Positions 22,450 to 33,236 of a DNA stretch of 64,000 nucleotides are shown piece by piece (position 1 is the first letter of the stretch; each line of letters begins with the position of its first letter). The position numbers were made by a program, and so were the translations under genes. The notes below the pieces were generated by a model. It made no database searches. It was not told the DNA's origin and was given only the letters and a program-made list of their open reading frames with translations. Source of the DNA: Pictodentalium vernedei. Lineage: Eukaryota; Mollusca; Scaphopoda; Dentaliida; Dentaliidae. Where the stretch lies: positions 64,820,148 through 64,884,147 of the forward strand of contig CM062296.1 of NCBI GenBank assembly GCA_031216915.1, written 5' to 3'.

Positions 22450-23280
22450 TCAATTTGGCCAGCATGTAAGAATAAAGAATCTTAACTCTCTTCACACCAG
22501 TGTCAAAATATCGAAATCTTAAAATAGCTAATTTCTCCCATAATGCAACTAGAAATTTAACTAACTAAATCGTTTGTGTCAGCGTTTGGTGTGCTCTGAC
22601 AAACACGACTGAATTACTTGAATTCCGAGTTAAAAAATTACAACTTGAAATTTTACTATTTTGGCACAAGTGTGCAGGGGCTTACATCTATAAAACTTGC
22701 ATGGTACAATGTACGGGCAACATAACATGCCGAACATCTCTGAAAGAAACAAATTAAAAACTGCACATAATATGAGTGAAAGATCATGAATCGCTTGAAG
22801 CATCAGTTTTCAGAAGAAAAATTGTTGAGGGTTTAGTATGCAAGCTAGGGAAATCAAGCTGGGGTCGAAAAGCGTTTCTTAAAATAGTTTTCTCTCTAAA
22901 TGCTTAACGGTGTTGTAAGCAATGGAGAGATCAAGCATTGAGATACGGAGGGGGGGGGGGGGGGGTGAATGACTCATTTGACGCCCTTAGTAAACATCGG
23001 TCCTCGATAATCTCGAAAATACGCAAGTTCCTGCCCTTAATTGTCGATATTCAGAACTCGCACCAAAGAGGAAGGATTTTCGTCAAAACTGTCCCCATCG
23101 GGAAGAATATCCGAAGATAGCTGAAAATTTGATCACAGCATCATTCATTGGAGACATGTGAGTAGTAAGAGATGTGGTTTTTGATGCGAGATTGACCGAG
23201 GTGGCGCTGGAGTGGCGTCTGGGTCCACATCCAGGTAGGGGAGTCCAGTGAGGTCACTGGGAGGAGTAAAGGAGGTGAGG
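22450..23280. other. Unannotated DNA
   Basis: No gene supported; a G17-type homopolymer near 22950 is the only conspicuous feature. Confidence 0.5.
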
Positions 23281-24042
23281 GTGCGGTCATGTTTTTAAAA
23301 AAATATTTTTTTAAATAATTGTTATTGTTATGACGTAATCCCCTAACAATTAAATGGAGTTAGCAGATAATTTTAATTGCTATGACGTAGTCCCCCTAAC
23401 AATTGAATTACGTAATTACGTATGATCATTTAAATGAAATTTTAACTTTAAATGGCGTAACAAGTTGGTCTTCAATAAATTTCGTTAAAGAATCTATCAA
23501 ATGGATTATTAGTTTTAAGTTAAATTGAAATGGCGTAACATGTATAAATACCAACAATTGAAAAGCTTTTGGTTTTCAATAATTTTCGTTAATTTGTTCA
23601 TTTATTTATTGATGTTTAAGGTAACATATTTATGCACAATGGCTAATCATGACCGTGACAGCTTTACGGGTGGAGGAGGCCGGAGTACCCGGAGAGAACC
23701 ACCAAGCAACGACGAGCAGCTGCCAGCTCCCCAACATCGTAACTCTGCACTGCAGCACAGGCAGAATTAGATTGGTTGAAGACATGCGCACCATCGACGT
23801 GCAGTACGCCTTAGTACACGGCGTCATCGTGCCCCCACGCGGGCAATGGAGATTAAGTGTCTTGCCCAAGGACACAACGCGGTTGCCGCAGGTGGGATTC
23901 GAACCGAGGACCTCTCGGCTTGCACCTCTACCAACTGAGCCACCGCGCTCCCAATTTTCGTTAAAGAATCTATCAAATGGACATTTAATTTTAAAATAAA
24001 AGATGTAACAGTTATAAATGCAAACAGTTGAAAAGCTGTTGG
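23281..24042. repeat. AT-rich direct duplication carrying a SINE
   Basis: The block TTTCGTTAAAGAATCTATCA with following GGCGTAAC/GATGTAAC and GTTGAAAAGCT occurs at about 23479-23565 and again at 23955-24040, a direct duplication now separated by a SINE. The same block, without the MITE, is the empty-site match for the insertion at 29665. Confidence 0.6.
23593..23952 (-). mobile_element. tRNA-derived SINE, copy 4, full length
   Basis: Flanked by a perfect 12-bp duplication AATTTTCGTTAA (23581-23592 and 23953-23964). Read on the minus strand it has GCGGTGGCTCAGTTGGTAGA (A box) and GGTTCGAATCCCACC (B box), then the family body. The tail is CATCAATAAATAAATG. Target-primed retrotransposition by a partner LINE explains the duplication. 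It makes a good reference copy for the family, about 360 bp. Confidence 0.92.
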
Positions 24043-24137
24043 TAATAATAACACTTTGGCCGGCCGCTGATTTTTCGTGGTTCTCGGGGCGAAAAGGCAT
24101 TGGCTATCCCTGTGCTTCTAACTGCCTCCCTATTCCC

Positions 24138-24677
24138 TAGGGCTGTCACGATTAATCGATTGTCGATCGGTCACACCGAAATCGATTAGTATTTTTCGTT
24201 GTCGACGAATCGCTAAATTTTACCCCGCTTTAGATGTTTAATAATTAAAAAAAAAGATTGGATGAAAAAACTTTTGTTGCTAGAGGTAAAAGTTCAAGAA
24301 CGTCGACGTTAAACCCCAAGAAGCCGTTAGAAGCATTTGTATTTCAGGTACATCAAAGCTTTGAAGTTCTGAACTTTTGAACTGTCAATGTAATAATCAA
24401 GACAGTTCGGTAGTTGCGAACTTGCAAAGTTCGCAACTGACGACCGGTCTTGATTATTACACTGACGGTTCAACAGTTCAGAACATCACAGCTGTGAATA
24501 TGCCAAAAAAGGATCGTCTTCGTTGTTTACTTGAGGTTTGGTCAGCTAACTTGAACTTCATTTTCAACGACTTTAAAGAGAAGGAGGGTGGGGGTCATCT
24601 AGGTTCGATTAATCGATTTTTATCGATTAACTGCGACGATTAATTGATTACTAAATTAAAAAATCGTGACAGCCTTG
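24138..24677. mobile_element. hAT-type MITE, 540 bp, copy 1
   Basis: Begins TAGGGCTGTCACGATTAATC and ends in GTGACAGCCTTG. Flanks CTATTCCC and CTATCCCC form an 8-bp duplication with one mismatch. The centre is a long palindrome with arms including TGTAATAATCAAGAC. Same family as 43593-44132, 58323-58863 and 63471-64000. It interrupts LINE H2. Confidence 0.88.
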
Positions 24678-25304
24678 CTATCCCCAAGCTCTTCTATCCT
24701 CCCAACACTCGTAGACGAACTGCTTTATGGCGTCTCTTGCCCCATTCTTCCCAATCTCTCAGATTAGCATATTAACCCTCTCCTTTGAGTGACTCACTGA
24801 CCACATTCTCCCATCCCACTTCCCCATTATCCTCCCAGTGAATATTATTCTTTTAGACTGGTACTTTGGGCATTCTAGAAGAAAGTGTCCCAGGGTCTCC
24901 ACCACGTCTAAATTACACATCTGACACAATTTTTCCCAGTTTTTCCCAATTTGTCCCCTCAGCTACAGGGACCGCGACCTCAGCTTGAACAAAAGTGACC
25001 CAGAGGCGCCATTAAGGTTCTCTTCAAAACCAGGCTTCTCTTTCTCACACAGGCCACCCAAAGACCTCTTTAATTTGACCCCCTCTCGTCAATTGAGGTT
25101 GCCACCTTCCATGACCTTTTCTCTGACGATTTTCTTTTACCCTGGGTTGCCCCTACGTCTTAGTCCGAGATCTCCAATGAGTAGTTCTCTATTAGCTCCC
25201 TCACTTGGACCATCTATCTTGTCTTGATATTTGAGCTGAAAATACTCTTGAACACTATTTTACACCAACGGCTGTTGGGGAGATTTACCAAATAATTAAG
25301 ATAA
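24678..25304 (-). pseudogene. Family H LINE thumb to zinc-knuckle fragment
   Basis: On the minus strand the order is a GGTAAATCTCCCCAACAGCC block (complement of 25264-25283, matching 17331-17350), then a GGTCATGG block. Next comes CQMCN...VETLGHFLLECPKYQ with KRIIFTGRIMGKWDG, then ECWEDRRA. It is the same protein segment as at 18640-19083 and is interrupted by stops and frameshifts. It confirms that the CxxC...H...C knuckle is a family property. Confidence 0.7.
25296..25304. other. Target-site duplication, left copy
   Basis: TTAAGATAA, repeated exactly at 29020-29028. The uninterrupted site exists in copy H1 (complement near 17315-17325, GTTATCTTAACTATTCGG), so this is a true 9-bp duplication. 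Confidence 0.9.
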
Positions 25305-25424
25305 TCCTTTTTTCTTCTATAATCCTTTTTTCTTCTATTCGACTTCATATCAGCAAATGGAATCGGGCTGTCGAACAGATATCTAATAGCTTAACACTAC
25401 AACTTAACATACATACTGAAGCTG

Positions 25425-27469
25425 GTGTCAGCTGTGCGGTCAATCGATATGGCGGGTAACATAACTTTAGACGAGGTCCAGACTGACTTGGAATACGACT
25501 TCATAACCAAATATAACAATGCATCCCCCTCTATCGACGAGGGTGACGATTCTCCGTTCCATAATCATAAAGTCGAATGTAAGTATTATCAGCCTGAAAA
25601 TTTTCGATCGACTACCAATGATATAACCCAATCTTTCTCGCCTTTTCATATAAACTGCCAAAGTATTAACGCCCACTGGGAATCTTTACATGATCTTCTA
25701 TTCAACTTACAAGGAACCGAAAATAAGTTTGACATTATTGGCCTAACAGAAATCTTTAATGTCCCTTCAAATATATCATACTGCCTCGATGGCTACCATA
25801 ATCTCATAAAAAACAACAGCCCCGACGGTGATGACGGTAGAGGAGGAGTTGGGTTTTTTATCAAAGATAACATTGATATTAAAATTCGTCATGACCTGTC
25901 GACTTTCATCCCTCATATCATAGAATCTCTATTTATCGAAGTCATTGTCAATAAATCGCGGAGAGTCATTGGGGTAATTTACAGACCAAACACACCACCA
26001 AAAGCGGATATTGATATCTTCCTAAACAAACTAAACGAAATAACTGACAAATTAAATCAAGAAACTGTATCTTCCTACATAATGGGTGACATTAATATTG
26101 ACCTCCTTAAATATGATTCCCACGCCAAAACAGATAGTTATATCAACCTAATGTTCAGCCAAGGATTCTTACCTGTCATTACTAAACCCACCCGCTTAAC
26201 CACACATTCAGCCACACTCATTGACCACATATTTTCCAACAATATTCTATCTACCTCAATATCTGGTATAATAATAACGGATGTCTCTGATCACTTTGGT
26301 ACTTTTCATGTTGAAACCGTGCCCCCCAAAACAAAGAAAGAGTCATATTCATGGGTTCGTAAGGTAAATGCTGAAACTATGGCAAACTTCAAATTACTTC
26401 TATCACAATGTGATTTTTCATCAGTTATGGGCTCAGATAACCCAAACACGGCTTATAACAATTTTTTACATATATATCTAGGATTATTTGATGCGGCTTT
26501 CCCCCGAATACGCGTCTCTATTCATCAAAAATCTATAAAGAGGCAACCCTGGATGACAAGAGGCTTGGTAGTCTCATCTAATAACAAAAGCAAATTCTAT
26601 AATAAAAAGTTAAAAAGCCCAACTGAACTCAATATAAAAAACTACAAAAACTACTGTAAAATATTTAATAAAGTAAAAAAGCAATGCAAAGCAACTTATT
26701 TTAAAAGTATTCTAAACGAACATAAATATAACATGCGTAAAACATGGCAAATACTAAATAGAGCCATCAAAAAGTCCGACGGAACAACCAACTTACCTCA
26801 GTTTTTTATTCACAATGATAAAGAAATTAATGACCCAACAGAGATAGCTAGAGAACTCAATGTTTACTTTGCAAATATAGGTAAACAAACGAGTGATAAA
26901 ATACCGGGCACCAATAAGTCGTTTCACGACTTCATGGAGACGAATTCTCCTAATAATTTTTACATAAGTCCAACATGTGACTTTGAAGTTATGAATATTG
27001 TAAAATCCCTAAAGTCAAAAGGAAGTAAAGATTGTGATGATATTAGTTCAAATCTACTAAAACAAACTATTGATCCTGTAGTTAATCCATTAACGCACAT
27101 CCTCAATTGCTCGTTTGCATGTGGTACTGTTCCAGACAAAATGAAAATTGCAAAAGTTATTCCTATATTTAAAGCAGGCGACCAACATAACTTTACAAAT
27201 TACAGACCCATTAGCATACTTCCTACATTCTCAAAAGTGTTAGAAAAACTTATGTCTGTAAGACTCTTAAAATACTTAAATCGTTTTAGTATCCTACATC
27301 CAAATCAGTACGGTTTCAGGAAAAATCATAGTACGGTGCATCCTGTCTTGCAGTTGTTGAAAACTATATCTGAAGAAAATAACAAAATAAGTAAAAACAG
27401 CACACTCGCGCTATTTTTGGACCTTTCAAAAGCGTTCGATACAATAGACCATGACATTTTAATAATAAA
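25425..27469 (+). pseudogene. LINE polyprotein, part 1: APE endonuclease and RT fingers
   Basis: Reading from Met at 25425. After a ~70-residue leader comes an apurinic-like endonuclease: INCQSIN (residues ~76-82), IIGLTEI (~104-110), RGGVGFF (~139-145), YRPN (~186-189), GDINID (~221-226), TLIDHIF (~264-270), SDHFG (~288-292). These are the catalytic and metal-binding blocks of APE-type LINE endonucleases, which nick the target DNA. RT begins near residue 565 with KVIPIFKAGD and NYRPISILP, then QYGFRKNHST and LFLDLSKAFDTIDHDIL. Just after DHDIL, near 27465, about 15-20 codons usual for the family are missing and the frame changes, so the full protein cannot be made. Open from 25425 to 27584 only by readthrough into the wrong frame. 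Confidence 0.88.
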
Positions 27470-28522
27470 AGCTATTTATCAGATAGACTACAGTATGTCG
27501 CATTTGGCGACTATACATCTGACAGCACAAAAATATCACATGGAGTTCCACAAGGCTCGATACTCGGCCCAACACTGTTCCTAATATATGTCAATGACAT
27601 CTAACAAGCTTCATGTTTAAACCTCTTATCTTTTGCTGACGACACCACGGGGCATTCGTCGGGTCCAGACCCAAATCAATTAGTTCAACTCATAAACAAA
27701 GAGCTTGAAAAAATATTTGAATGGTGTTGCGCGAATCGACTTGTATTAAATGCAACAAAAACCAAATACATTTTAATCAACCCCTCCGCCAAAAAAACAA
27801 CAACAATTCGGGATAATATTTTAATAAATGGCCAAATCATAAGTAGAGTAGGTTCAAATAATACAGAAAAATCTCTTAAATTCTTAGGAATACATATTGA
27901 TGATAGTTTGTCTTACAAACACCATATATCTCAACTCTCTTCGAAGATTGCACGGGCAAATTTCGCACTGAATAGAGTGAAGACCACGCTTCCCCGTGAA
28001 GCTCTGAAAACACTTTATTATGCTCTGATACACACACATTTAGTGTATGGGATAAATGTATGGGGAAATGCTAGAACGATTAAAAAGATACTGCTCCTCC
28101 AGAAACGCTCCATCCGCATAATAAACAATAAGAAATATAATGCACACACTGATCCTCTTTTTCGGGAGAATAAGATTCTTAAAGTAAACGACCTCTTTAA
28201 ACTTCACGCTTGCCTGTTTGTGTTTGACTGGTATCATGAAAACTTGCCAATATCCTTCAGATATTATTTCCACCCTGTAGTCAACACTACGGGTAGAGCT
28301 AGCAGAAGGAGAGATGGCCTCCAAATTGATAGAACAAGGACAAAGTCTCTTGAATACTTCCCAACACACATTTACCCCAGACTCTGGAACGATTTAGACT
28401 CTGAGCTACGTAACATAAACAACAGAAACAGTTTTAAAAAACAACTAACTACAAAATTGTTGTCCCAATACGCCGATAACATTGACTGTAATAATCCATA
28501 CTGTACTGACTGTGCCATTTAA
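27470..28522 (+). pseudogene. LINE polyprotein, part 2: RT palm, thumb and C-terminal region
   Basis: In the second frame: SYLSDRLQYVAFGDY, SHGVPQGSILGPTLFLIYVN, an in-frame TAA at 27602-27604, then LSFADDTTGHSS (catalytic FADD box, about 27625-27660). Further on are ANRLVLNATKTKYILIN, SLKFLGIHIDDSLSYKHHI and LVYGINVWGNA...LLLQKRSIRIINNKKYNA. It ends at 28522 with NPYCTDCAI after a PRLWNDL block. Except for that single stop the frame is open. The GVPQGS and FADD signatures with LLLQKRSIRII place it with the CR1/jockey/L2/Rex1 side of LINEs, not with RTE. One stop and one deletion suggest a fairly recent death. Confidence 0.88.
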
Positions 28523-29019
28523 TATTAGGTAGAATATTGTCCTACCCTTATTGATAACATTGACTGTAATAATCCATACCATACTGTCTGTGCCATTTAA
28601 CATTTAACATTAGGTAGAATATTGTCCTACCCTTATTGAGGACTCCACATTTTGCGTTGAGCTGTAAAGTGCTGGAGCGGCGCGTGGTTTTGGACTTACC
28701 AGCGAGGGCGTAGTAGTGCTTATAGACCCATCTTTGTAGGTTATGTATATGTCTGGACAAATTCTCGTCTCTTAACTCACTCGTGTTGGGTACACCAGCC
28801 CCCATCGTCCTAGACCAAGAATAGATAAACGGTGTTAGACAGTCCGATTCCAATGCTGCATGATGAAATTTGCCGGAGACGACAGGTAGACAGCCAATCT
28901 GGCTATGCCGTCTCCCTGCGGTGTACAGGTATATTTGATAATGTTTGTTATATATATATTACTTATGTATATTTTTGTTGTATACTGCTAAATAAAGATT
29001 CATTCATTCATTCATTCAT

Positions 29020-29028
29020 TTAAGATAA
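29020..29028. other. Target-site duplication, right copy
   Basis: TTAAGATAA, identical to 25296-25304; directly abuts the (ATTC)n tail of the LINE. Confidence 0.9.
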
Positions 29029-29664
29029 CCGAGTTTCAATAAGTCTATCCTGTCCTTGATCCTCATCCACCCAAGCTCAGTCCTGATTGCTTCTAGTGTT
29101 GTGGCATTACTCAACCTCGTTATCCATCGGCCAGCACCGTTCTGCGGGGTTTCCAAGCTATTTACAGCCGTTTGGTTTAGGGGTACCACTTCCGTATCAT
29201 AAGTTATACTTGGCAGATCCACCATTTCCCAAATGGTTTTCCCCACGAAAACCTTATTGAAACTGTTTCTCCCTATAAGTTTCATTTGGATAAAGCTTTG
29301 CCTCCCCTTCATAATCAATTTATGTGCGTGGTTTCGATATATGCCTTTTCCTGTGATGTTTATATTTACCCCAGATACTCGTAGTTACCTGTCTGTCCTA
29401 TAGTAAGAAGTTTGCCGCTACCTTCCGGGAAAACTCCCCCAATTACAACCTTCGAGTAGGGTCCACTGTACGGCTCACGGGTATAACTTTGCTTTTGTTC
29501 TGTTTGAGTCTCCATTTGTTCCCATATTTCCCAACAATTCCCAGCACTTCCGCTAGCACCCTCCCCCTCCCCCCTTCGCTTTCTGCCACTAGCAAAAAAT
29601 AGCCCTGGGATTTTCAAGTCCCCAACTGCTACCCCCTCATCGCGACGGTCTTCAATAAATTTCA
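29029..29664 (-). pseudogene. Family H LINE reverse transcriptase fragment
   Basis: Minus-strand pieces: FIEDRRDEGVAVGDLKIPGL followed by FFASG (the damaged FADD box, about 29575-29665), GNCWEIWEQMETQTEQ, VIGGVFPEGSGKLLTIG, and MKLIGRNSFNKVFVGK (about 29240-29290) with TLEAIRTELGWMRIKDRIDL next to the LINE insertion. These match 16725-17320 on the plus strand in the same order. Several frameshifts. A TTAA MITE sits immediately 5' of it. Confidence 0.75.
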
Positions 29665-29913
29665 TTAACCCTTTACCCAACGAATCACCCGCAACCGCCC
29701 GCGTAATATGCAAATAATTCAGCAGTTGAAAAAATATTTTTCAAAAAATTTCAACAAAACCATATCATGTGACCCCTCGTTGGAACGAGCTCGTCGAGCT
29801 CGTTCCAACGAGTTTTCACATGATATGGTTTTGTTGAAATTTTTTGAAAAATTTAAAAAAATGATATTTAAAATAATAAATTTTCTAATTGTATGCGTTG
29901 GGTAAAGGGTTAA
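29665..29913. mobile_element. TTAA palindromic MITE, copy 6 (second arm type)
   Basis: The outside sequence CAATAAATTTCATTAA | AGAATCTAT is continuous when the element and one TTAA are removed. It matches the empty stretch CAATAAATTTCGTTAAAGAA at 23472-23491. This shows directly that the element duplicates TTAA on insertion. Outer ends are those of the family, but the arms read CGAATCACCCGCAACCGCCC and CAAAACCATATCATGTGACC. Confidence 0.92.
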
Positions 29914-30021
29914 AGAATCTATAATTAATTTCAAAGTACTTAAATTTATTAACAATTATTAGTCTGTGTGAAACACACAGACTATTGTTTTTGTACGGTT
30001 TCCTTTTCTTTTCTTTCCTTT

Positions 30022-30141
30022 TTCTTCTTCTTCTTCTTCTTCTTCTTCTTCTTCTTCTTCTTCTTCTTCTTCTTCTTCTTCTTCTTCTTCAGTGTCTTCT
30101 TCTTCTTCTTCTTCTTCTTCTTCTTCTTCATCTTCTTCTTC
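30022..30141. repeat. (TTC)n microsatellite
   Basis: About 40 TTC units with short interruptions. The DNA after it (GGGGTGTCCGWAGGGGTGTT, TCAGGCRTGGTATGAC) is shared with 48505-48600, after another (TTC)n, so both belong to one repeat family. Frames through it (poly-Phe, poly-Leu) are not genes. Confidence 0.9.
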
Positions 30142-30144
30142 TCA

Positions 30145-30400
30145 GGTTTTCTGTCTTCTGCTCACTTCTTTGTCCGCACGATAACTCGACAATGAATTGT
30201 CCTATCTCGCATGTTTTTGGCAAACTGACAGAGAGTAGTGATACAGTCACGAATTCTCGGACACCTATGTTTTTCAGATTCCTGTGGCACCAGGGGTGTC
30301 CGAAGGGGTGTTTTGAAAGTGTGTCACGCCCATATCTCAGGCGTGGTATGACCTATGAACCTGGGACCAACGCCAAATAAATTCATTTTTCAGAATTGCT
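30145..30400 (+). repeat. Repeat unit following (TTC)n, copy 1
   Basis: The segment about 30290-30375 shares GGGGTGTTTTGAAA, GGTCACGC-like and GGTATGAC blocks with 48515-48595. Probably one mobile or duplicated unit that includes the (TTC)n tract; class unknown. Confidence 0.55.
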
Positions 30401-30589
30401 AGAAATCACATCTTTGGACCCCCTAGGGCATTTCCTTCATCGGACCCTTTGAATGCTGTACACATATATGCCTTTTCTGATTTCTTCGAAAAAATTATCT
30501 GATTCCTGAATGAATATCTTTAAATACTGTCAAGGAAAACCTATTTCTACTCTCTTTTAAACTATTTTATCCCCGAAAATAAGCATGGT

Positions 30590-31428
30590 CTCGCGTAAAT
30601 TTACCGAGTAGGCAAAAGTTTTCTCTTCACCGCAGTGTCCTTGAAAAGTTTTACTTTGTCTTTATCGGGCCTCTTCTTGAATATGGTAGCACCATCTAGG
30701 ATAATTGCACGGTGAGTAATACAATAGACCTGGAAAAAGTACAGTTCGCTTCAGCAAGGATAGTGACTGGCGCAACCATGAGTGCTAGGACTTCCGCGCT
30801 GTACAACGATGCCCGCTGGGACTCATTTGGGGAAAGACGTTGAAAACATACGCTGAAACAATTCTTTCGAATGTTTCACCTTACGACGGCCCCATATACT
30901 GCTAATAATGTACCTCCAACAGTTTCTGCCACCAGCCGATGTTTCAATCTCCGAGGTCCCTTCTGCAACAGCTAACTGTACCGGTCTTCATTTCTACCGA
31001 GAACTACAAGCCTATGGAACGGCATACCGTTATCAATCAGAGAAAATTCATCAGTGAGTAATTTCGCAAGTTTTCTTAACAGGGGCAATCTGCGATCCGC
31101 GTCTCTTTATGGCCATGCAAAATCACGAATAGGACAAATCTATCACTGCAGATTGCGGCTGTGTTGCAGTAATCTTAGCATCCATTTATTCAATAACCAC
31201 CTGTTGCCATCGCCCCCGTGTCAGTGTGGAGTACTCGAGACAAGCGAATACTTTCTTTTGTTCTGTCCTGTCTTTGAAGAGGTACGCAGGTCAACAATAA
31301 AATCACTTCCATTCGCACCAGATGTGACAACACACCTATTTGGCTCCGAATTCCTTACCAGTTATGAACATTTGTCTGTATTTGAAATGGTGCAGGACTT
31401 TATCCTACCTAGTACACGCTTCCAGTAA
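30590..31428 (+). pseudogene. LINE C-terminal region (jockey/I-like), 5'-truncated
   Basis: In broken frames: FIGPLLEYGSTI (about 30660-30697), then DNCTVSN...LEKVQFASARIVTGAT (about 30700-30775), LYNDARWDSFGERR (about 30800-30845), FFRMFHLTTAPY, SFLPRTTSLWNGIPLSIREN (about 30990-31045), then an open stretch from 31054 with SRIGQIYHCRLRLCCSNLS, HLLPSPPCQCGVLET and SEYFLLFCPVF. This order (thumb, ARIVTGAT, LWNxLP, CxCGxxExxxHFLxxCP knuckle) is the usual C-terminus of a LINE RT protein found widely in invertebrates. At least three stops or frameshifts. The catalytic core is missing. Confidence 0.8.
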
Positions 31429-31458
31429 CTGCGACCCTACCGCCCCTCACCTTATAGT

Positions 31459-31710
31459 TTAACCTTTAAGTCCTCAGATTAATTTTAAAGTATTTATGGC
31501 CTTTTTCTGCTTACATAGTTATTGATGATTTGGCAGTGGTTCTACATCACTGCTGGCTGCCTATAGAGGCAGCCAGCAGTGATGTAGAACCACTGCCAGG
31601 GAAAATTCAGTCTACACACAAGAGTAATAACAAAGATTACACAAGGGAGAACCTGCTTCAATGCAATATAAAAGTGGCGGTTTGGGGCTATATGGGGGCT
31701 TAAGGGTTAA
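31459..31710. mobile_element. TTAA-flanked MITE with perfect central hairpin (third family)
   Basis: Ends TTAACCTTTAAGTCC and GGGGGCTTAAGGGTTAA are inverted and both start at TTAA. The centre, 31533-31598, is a perfect hairpin with ~30-bp arms (GGCAGTGGTTCTACATCACT...). The arms differ from the other TTAA families. Confidence 0.7.
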
Positions 31711-31811
31711 AATGGATGGAATCTGGACCTAGTCGCCCACTGGGTGACCTCTCAGTACAACATCTCTTTCAAGTGAGCTCCTATTGTGTTATCCAACTAT
31801 CTCGTCTGTTA

Positions 31812-32177
31812 TTTATTTATTTATTTATTGTTGTTTAAGGTCACATATTTACGCACAATGGCTAATCATGACCGTGACAGTATTACGGGTGGAGGAAGCC
31901 GGAGTACCCGGATAGAACCACCGAGCAACGACGAGCAGCTGCCAGCTCCCCAACATCGTAACTCCGCACTGCAGCACAGGCAGGGTTAGATTGGTTGAAG
32001 ACATGCGTACCATCGACGTGCAGTACGCCTTATTACACGGCATCATCGTGCCCCCACATGGGCAATGGGGGTGAAGTGTCTTGCCCAAGGACACAACGCG
32101 GTTGCCGCAGGTGGGATTCGAACCGAGGACCTCTCAGCTTGCTGCCAGCACTTCTACCTACTGAGCCATCGCGCCCC
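31812..32177 (-). mobile_element. tRNA-derived SINE, copy 5
   Basis: Flanked by a 13-bp duplication ATCTCGTCTGTTA / ATCTCTTCTGTTA (31799-31811 and 32178-32190, one mismatch). Minus-strand head with B box GGTTCGAATCCCACC and tail of (TTTA)n seen on the plus strand at 31812-31827. Confidence 0.92.
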
Positions 32178-32190
32178 ATCTCTTCTGTTA

Positions 32191-32988
32191 ATGGACTATC
32201 AAGCTATCCTGATGATCGGTGGAGTAGGATTTGCTTGTCTGCCCTACGTGAGTTTTTAGTGAAAACATACATCAAATGAAATGCCTGCGGGGTGAGGGCC
32301 TGGCTCATTATTAGCTTCTCACATTGTTGGGGTTTCTCGTTGGGAGGGGGGGGGGGTGGGGTCCGGGATATTGTTGCTGCGCTGAGTGCCGCGAGGGCGA
32401 ACAATGTTTTGTATATTATTGAACAATACACTGCATGCCAACGAATAATGCGTCTTCCACTTACGAGACATTGTTTGTTTCCCGGCGGTGCATGGTGCTG
32501 GCGGCGGTCCTCCGGAGCCGTGTTCCGTCCTGGAATGAAAAACGTTAACAATGCTCGCTACTTCTTCCCCCTCCTCGTTGTCCATTAGAATATTTTTCTC
32601 TCATACTAGCGTTAGGCTGCGATCTCCAAGTGAGTCAGTTCTCAAACTGTTGTCGATCAATGTTGATGTCTTGTGCATTCAAGTTGGCCCTTTTCAAATC
32701 TCATCCTTCTCCTTCACTCGTTCTCTCGTTCTACTTTCTTCATTTGTGTTTAAACAATATCCAAGCAACCCACCCGTTCTATCTGTCTAATTGAAATTGT
32801 GTAATCTTACAGACTTGGGAGATGGTTCACATAAGCGTTCAGCTTTCTTCCGAATCCCCTACTACAACAAGTTAGTTTGATATGTTATGTATTAATTGTA
32901 TTCACTGAAATTTATGTACAAAACATTCAATCCGTTTACACTTGTTTGCATGTATACAGTTAACTTGTCTTTTTTAAATAAATATTGT
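32191..32988. other. Unannotated DNA
   Basis: Contains overlapping frames of up to ~115 codons on both strands around 32204-32588 with no family features. Nothing else recognised. Confidence 0.45.
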
Positions 32989-33236
32989 TTAATCCTTTAC
33001 CCAACGAATCGCCCGCACCCTCCCGCGTAATATGCAAATTCAGCAGCTGAAAAAATATTATTTTTCGAAAACTTTCTACAAAACCATATCATGTGACCCC
33101 TCTTTGGAACGAGTTCGTCGAGCACGTTCCATTGAGGGGTCACATGATATTGTTTTGTTGACATTTTTTGAAAAAATAAAAAAAAGGATATTTAAAATAA
33201 TAAATCCTGATATCGTCTGCATTGGTAAAGGGTTAA
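32989..33236. mobile_element. TTAA palindromic MITE, copy 7 (second arm type)
   Basis: Same arm type as 29665-29913 (CCCGCACCCTCCCGCGTAAT; CATATCATGTGACCCC), bounded by TTAA. Its right end reads GATATCGTCTGCATTGG, the same motif that starts the short variants at 20336 and 22327, so it links the subfamilies. Confidence 0.85.

Larger units (their letters stand above)
25305..29019 (+). mobile_element. Full-length CR1/L2/Rex1-like LINE, 3.7 kb
   Basis: Starts with a direct duplication of an 18-bp ATAATCCTTTTTTCTTCT block, then a leader of about 120 bp. One long ORF region (endonuclease plus RT) follows, then a ~500-bp 3' UTR and an (ATTC)n tail at 28998-29019. It is flanked by the 9-bp duplication TTAAGATAA. 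There is no separate ORF1. Within the 3' UTR a ~70-bp piece is duplicated in tandem (about 28485-28640). The flanking duplication and intact ends show that it inserted whole; the ORF has since been damaged at two places. Confidence 0.9.
24043..29664 (-). mobile_element. LINE family H, copy H2, multiply interrupted
   Basis: Minus-strand family H LINE in pieces: 29664-29029 (RT), 25304-24678 (thumb to zinc knuckle) and 24137-24043 (3' end, AACACTTTGGCCGGCCGCTG on the plus strand). The gaps are filled by a 3.7-kb CR1/L2-like LINE (25305-29019) and a hAT MITE (24138-24677). A TTAA MITE lies at its 5' side (29665-29913). The pieces line up in order with copy H1 at 15960-19138, which proves the interruptions. 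Confidence 0.8.

Noticed and set aside
23630-24100. 156-codon minus-strand frame
   Set aside because: It runs through a SINE bounded by a 12-bp duplication; the same frame shape occurs in other SINE copies.
29968-30380. Poly-Phe/poly-Leu frames as membrane proteins
   Set aside because: They are (TTC)n microsatellite translations.
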